Source: Catellatospora paridis (lineage in GTDB: Bacteria; Actinomycetota; Actinomycetes; Mycobacteriales; Micromonosporaceae). Taken from it: a stretch of 64,000 nucleotides of DNA. The stretch is from NCBI RefSeq assembly GCF_009720365.1, contig NZ_WBZD01000037.1, positions 116,821-180,820 on the forward strand, written 5' to 3'. A program made the translations under genes and the position numbers. Every line of letters begins with the position of its first letter. Positions within the stretch are counted from its first letter, which is position 1. This document shows positions 61,402 to 64,000 of the stretch, piece after piece. A model generated the notes under the pieces. That model did no database searches. It saw only the letters and a program-made list of their open reading frames with translations, and had not been told where the DNA came from.

Positions 61402-62235
61402 ATGTCAACGCCACCGCTGCTGGCCCAGCTGCTCGACGACGCCGCGGTCTTCCCGCCCGGCAACGCCACGCTGTCCGACGCCGTGGCAGCCCACCGCGAA
61501 CACCGCCGTGCCTGGTACGCGCAGCTCGTCGGCCCGCTCCTGGTGCCCGCCTCCCAACTGGCCGACCTCGGCCCGCTCGTGGCGGAGGGCGAGGAGTTGG
61601 CGGTCGGCGTCATCGCCGACGGGCCGACGGCCGACTGCTTCGCGACGCCGCCCGCCGGCGTCCGGACCGTCCAGGTCGAGGCCGCCATGGCGCGCCGCGG
61701 CGAGGACCCGTCACCCGCCCTGCACGGCTTCCTGCACCGGGTACGCGACAGCGGGGTGCGCGGATACGCGGAGATCCCGCTCGCCTGGGGACTGCTGGCC
61801 GCGCTCGACGTGCTCGCGCAGGCCCGCGCGACCGGGCTGGCGGTGTCCGCGAAGTTCCGCACCGGCGGCCTGGCGGCCGAGCTGTTCCCCACGCCGATGG
61901 AGCTGGCCGCGGTGATCATCGCGTGCCACGAGCGCGAGCTGCCGTTCAAGCTCACCGCCGGGCTGCACCACGCGATCCGGCACACCGACCCCGAGACCGG
62001 CTTCACCCACCACGGCTTCCTCAACGTGCTGGCCGCCGCGTGCGCCGCCGCGGAGGGGGTGGAGGTGACCGAGGTCGCCGGGCTGCTGGCCACCACCCAG
62101 CCGCTGACTCTCATCGAAGCGGTGCGCTCGCGCCGCACCCGCCAGCGGCCGCTGTGGGTCGGCTTCGGCACCTGCAGCATTCCGGAACCACTGGCGGACC
62201 TGCAAAAACTCGGACTTCTGGACGGACGCGCTTGA
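61402..62235 (+). CDS. conserved hypothetical protein of the homogentisate operon (possible isomerase position)
   Basis: 277 residues, no signal peptide or membrane segment. Alternating strand/helix pattern with GVRGYAEIPLAWGLLAALDVL, GLAVSAKFRTGGLAAELFP, LPFKLTAGLHHAIRHT and THHGFLNVLAAA, compatible with a TIM-barrel fold. It sits where a maleylacetoacetate isomerase gene would be expected, but has no glutathione-transferase fold. Whether it supplies that activity is open. ATG 61402 lies 33 bases before the fahA ribosome site region at its end. Confidence 0.75.
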   Translation: MSTPPLLAQLLDDAAVFPPGNATLSDAVAAHREHRRAWYAQLVGPLLVPASQLADLGPLVAEGEELAVGVIADGPTADCFATPPAGVRTVQVEAAMARRGEDPSPALHGFLHRVRDSGVRGYAEIPLAWGLLAALDVLAQARATGLAVSAKFRTGGLAAELFPTPMELAAVIIACHERELPFKLTAGLHHAIRHTDPETGFTHHGFLNVLAAACAAAEGVEVTEVAGLLATTQPLTLIEAVRSRRTRQRPLWVGFGTCSIPEPLADLQKLGLLDGRA

Positions 62236-62267
62236 GCGCGCACGTCGATCGCAAGCAAGGAGAAGGC

Positions 62268-63443
62268 ATGACCTGGGTGCCCGGCGCCGTCGGCAGCGGC
62301 TACGACCTGAACCACCTTCCGTACGGCGTCGTCGTGGCGTCCGAGGGGCAGGCCCGGTGTGCCGTACGCATCGGTGATTTTGCTTTTGATTTGGGCGCCG
62401 CGGAGGCCGCCGGATTGATTCTCGCCGGGGACAGCCTGCGAGCGCCGAACCTGGACGCGTTCCTGGCGCTGGGTCCGGCGCACTGGTCGGCGGTCCGGGC
62501 CCGGTTGACGGAGCTGCTCGGCGACCCGGCCCACCAGGGCGCGGTCGAGCCGTTGCTGCTCCCGCTCGCGACCGTCACCAACGTGCTGGCCTGGACCGTT
62601 GCCGACTACGTCGACTTCTACTCCTCCGAGAACCACGCCTCGAACGTCGGCCAGATCTTCCGGCCCGGCCAGGCGGCCCTGCTGCCCAACTGGAAACACC
62701 TGCCCATCGGCTATCACGGCCGCGCGGGCACCGTCGTGGTCAGCGGCACGCCGGTGGTACGCCCCAGCGGTCAGCGCGCCGCCGGTGATTTCGGCCCGTG
62801 CCGGCGCCTGGACATCGAGGCTGAAGTCGGTTTCGTGGTCGGGGTCGGGTCCACCCTCGGCGAGCCGGTGCCGTGGCAGCGCTTCGCCGACCACGTGTTC
62901 GGCGTGGTGCTGGTCAACGACTGGTCGGCCCGCGACATCCAGGCGTGGGAGTACCAACCGCTCGGCCCGTTCCTGGGCAAGTCCTTCGCGACCTCGGTGT
63001 CGGCGTGGATCACGCCGCTGGCCGCCTTCGGCGAGCAGGCCTGGACCGCGGCTCCGGTGCAGGACCCGCCGGTGCTGCCGTATCTCGACGACGACCGCCG
63101 GGCGCTCGACCTCGCCATCACCGTCGAGTGGAACGAGACCACGGTGGCGAGCCCGCCGTTCCGGACCATGTACTGGACGCCGGCGCAGCAGCTGGCGCAC
63201 CTGACCGTCAACGGCGCGAGCCTGCGTACCGGCGACCTGTTCGCCTCCGGCACGGTGTCGGGACCGGAGCGTGCCCAGGTGGGCTCGTTCCTGGAACTGA
63301 CGTGGGGCGGCCGGGAGCCGGTCCTGGTCAAGGGCGAGGAACGCGCGTTTCTGGCCGACGGCGACACCGTCGTTTTGCGCGCCCGGGTGGCAGACATCGA
63401 ACTCGGTGCCGTTGCAGGGACTGTTTTCCCAGCTCAGGTCTAA
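62268..63443 (+). CDS. fahA: fumarylacetoacetase
   Basis: 391 residues. Cleaves fumarylacetoacetate to fumarate and acetoacetate, the final homogentisate step. N-terminal SH3-like domain, then the catalytic domain with DFYSSENHASNVG, WKHLPIGYHGRAG, DIEAEVGFVVGVG, LVNDWSARDIQAWEYQPLGPFLGKSF and GTVSGPE. ATG 62268 has AAGGAGAAGG upstream. Cotranscribed with the unknown gene upstream. Confidence 0.94.
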   Translation: MTWVPGAVGSGYDLNHLPYGVVVASEGQARCAVRIGDFAFDLGAAEAAGLILAGDSLRAPNLDAFLALGPAHWSAVRARLTELLGDPAHQGAVEPLLLPLATVTNVLAWTVADYVDFYSSENHASNVGQIFRPGQAALLPNWKHLPIGYHGRAGTVVVSGTPVVRPSGQRAAGDFGPCRRLDIEAEVGFVVGVGSTLGEPVPWQRFADHVFGVVLVNDWSARDIQAWEYQPLGPFLGKSFATSVSAWITPLAAFGEQAWTAAPVQDPPVLPYLDDDRRALDLAITVEWNETTVASPPFRTMYWTPAQQLAHLTVNGASLRTGDLFASGTVSGPERAQVGSFLELTWGGREPVLVKGEERAFLADGDTVVLRARVADIELGAVAGTVFPAQV

Positions 63444-63469
63444 TGTGACGGGGGCCGCACCACCCCGAT

Positions 63470-63499
63470 TTGCATGGTCGCCCAGCGTTTGCGTAATGT
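63470..63499 (+). promoter_or_regulatory. candidate rrn promoter P1
   Basis: TTGCAT (63470-63475), 18-bp spacer, TAATGT (63494-63499). First of three tandem promoter-like sites before the rRNA leader. Confidence 0.45.
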
Positions 63500-63589
63500 T
63501 CTCTCTGCCAGCGCGGAACGGACAAAAGCGGCGAGCGAAGAGCTCAAGTCGAAGTCCGGGAAACGCGGGACATCTGGGTGGTGCGGGAC

Positions 63590-63618
63590 TTGCGCTCGCG
63601 AAACCGACCGGGTAATGT
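63590..63618 (+). promoter_or_regulatory. candidate rrn promoter P2
   Basis: TTGCGC (63590-63595), 17-bp spacer, TAATGT (63613-63618). The GACCGGG context before the -10 is identical to that of P3. Confidence 0.6.
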
Positions 63619-63798
63619 TCTTCGAGCCGGCAACGAGCCGGGCGGATGAGTCCGCCGAGAGAAAATCTCGGAAGTGACCGCCGGCCGGGTTGCAGGTTCT
63701 TCCGAACTGATCTAGCTGCTGACGTAGCTGTGGTGTGTTCGGGCTGGGAAGCCGCGACATGGATGCAAATCGATCCTGAAAAATCGGGAAAGATTCGC

Positions 63799-63827
63799 TT
63801 GACACGGAGCGACAGACCGGGTAAGTT
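63799..63827 (+). promoter_or_regulatory. rrn promoter P3 (strongest)
   Basis: TTGACA (63799-63804), 17-bp spacer, TAAGTT (63822-63827), with an AT-rich upstream stretch (CTGAAAAATCGGGAAAG) that could act as an UP element. Confidence 0.75.
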
Positions 63828-64000
63828 GGATGAGTTGCCCCGAGCGGGATCCCACAATGTGGGACACCAGCAAGGTGTGTGCTTGTTCTTTGAGAACTCA
63901 ACAGGGTGCTATTTAAGCCAAGTGCCAATTATTGGCCGCTCCGGGCTTTGTTCCGGGGTGGTTGCTTTGGTGATGGATTCGGATTCGGACATTAATTTGT
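63828..64000 (+). other. 16S rRNA leader (rRNA operon begins beyond the window)
   Basis: Downstream of P3 lie a hairpin TCCCACA-A-TGTGGGA (63850-63864), a boxA-like antitermination signal TGTTCTTTGA (63884-63893) continuing GAACTCAACAGGGTGC, and the region leading into pre-16S processing. This wording is characteristic of actinobacterial rRNA leaders. The 16S gene itself is not in the window. Confidence 0.85.

Overview
The window is high-GC (about 72-73 % by eye) actinobacterial chromosome, most likely from the family Micromonosporaceae. Lsr2, CarD, DisA, a ClpC with a UVR linker, beta-propeller phytase, 'septum formation' lipoproteins, DUF3180 next to folK, GTG starts and GTGA/ATGA stop-start overlaps all fit. 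The genus is not proven. No plasmid backbone, prophage, CRISPR array, tRNA gene or insertion sequence was seen.

Layout. 0-7 kb: a zinc metalloprotease cut by the window edge, a gamma-glutamyltransferase-like hydrolase, a large secreted subtilase and a GlxA-type regulator. 7.1-11.2 kb: hpt, ftsH and folE, the usual actinobacterial order, with a large hairpin-rich repeat between hpt and ftsH. 11.2-26.3 kb: an accessory block between folE and the folP/folB/folK genes. It holds an FtsK/EccC-like ATPase, two ESX (type VII)-like helical proteins, a mycosin-type protease, and a seven-gene, translationally coupled set resembling the core of a Gram-positive type IV secretion or conjugation apparatus (VirB2-like, PrgI/VirB3-like, VirB4, VirB6/TrbL-like, VirB8/TcpC-like, lysozyme-M23 hydrolase, one unknown). 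Part of this block has visibly lower GC. 26.5-28.8 kb: folB and folP (minus strand), folK and DUF3180 (plus strand). 28.9-31.8 kb: two membrane proteins with related acidic, Trp-rich tails. 31.8-34.1 kb: an orphan nuoD beside a MidA/NDUFAF7-type methyltransferase, the family that methylates NuoD in mitochondria. 34.1-35.4 kb: phytase. 35.6-43.4 kb: cofactor genes (DUF2520 oxidoreductase, panC, panD, nadB, nadC, coaX), interrupted by two lipoprotein paralogs and the tail remnants of two more. 43.4-48 kb: a methyltransferase, lsr2 and clpC. 48-57.9 kb: polysaccharide deacetylase, mutY, an ACT-domain protein, a peptide deformylase, a second copy of the hairpin-rich repeat, disA, radA, a lipoprotein, a UbiA-type prenyltransferase and two membrane proteins. 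58.2-60 kb: carD-ispD-ispF. 60.1-63.4 kb: homogentisate catabolism (hmgA divergent from an unknown gene and fahA). 63.4-64 kb: the tandem promoters and leader of an rRNA operon whose 16S gene begins beyond the window.

How the genes work together. Most of the window is housekeeping: folate, pantothenate/CoA, NAD and isoprenoid precursor synthesis, proteolysis (FtsH, ClpC), DNA repair and c-di-AMP signalling (DisA, RadA, MutY), and transcription control (CarD, Lsr2). The least-explained parts are the hybrid secretion locus at 11.2-26.3 kb and the paired hairpin element present at 7.85-8.29 kb and again at 51.9-52.36 kb. In that element the stem sequences differ between copies but each remains self-complementary.
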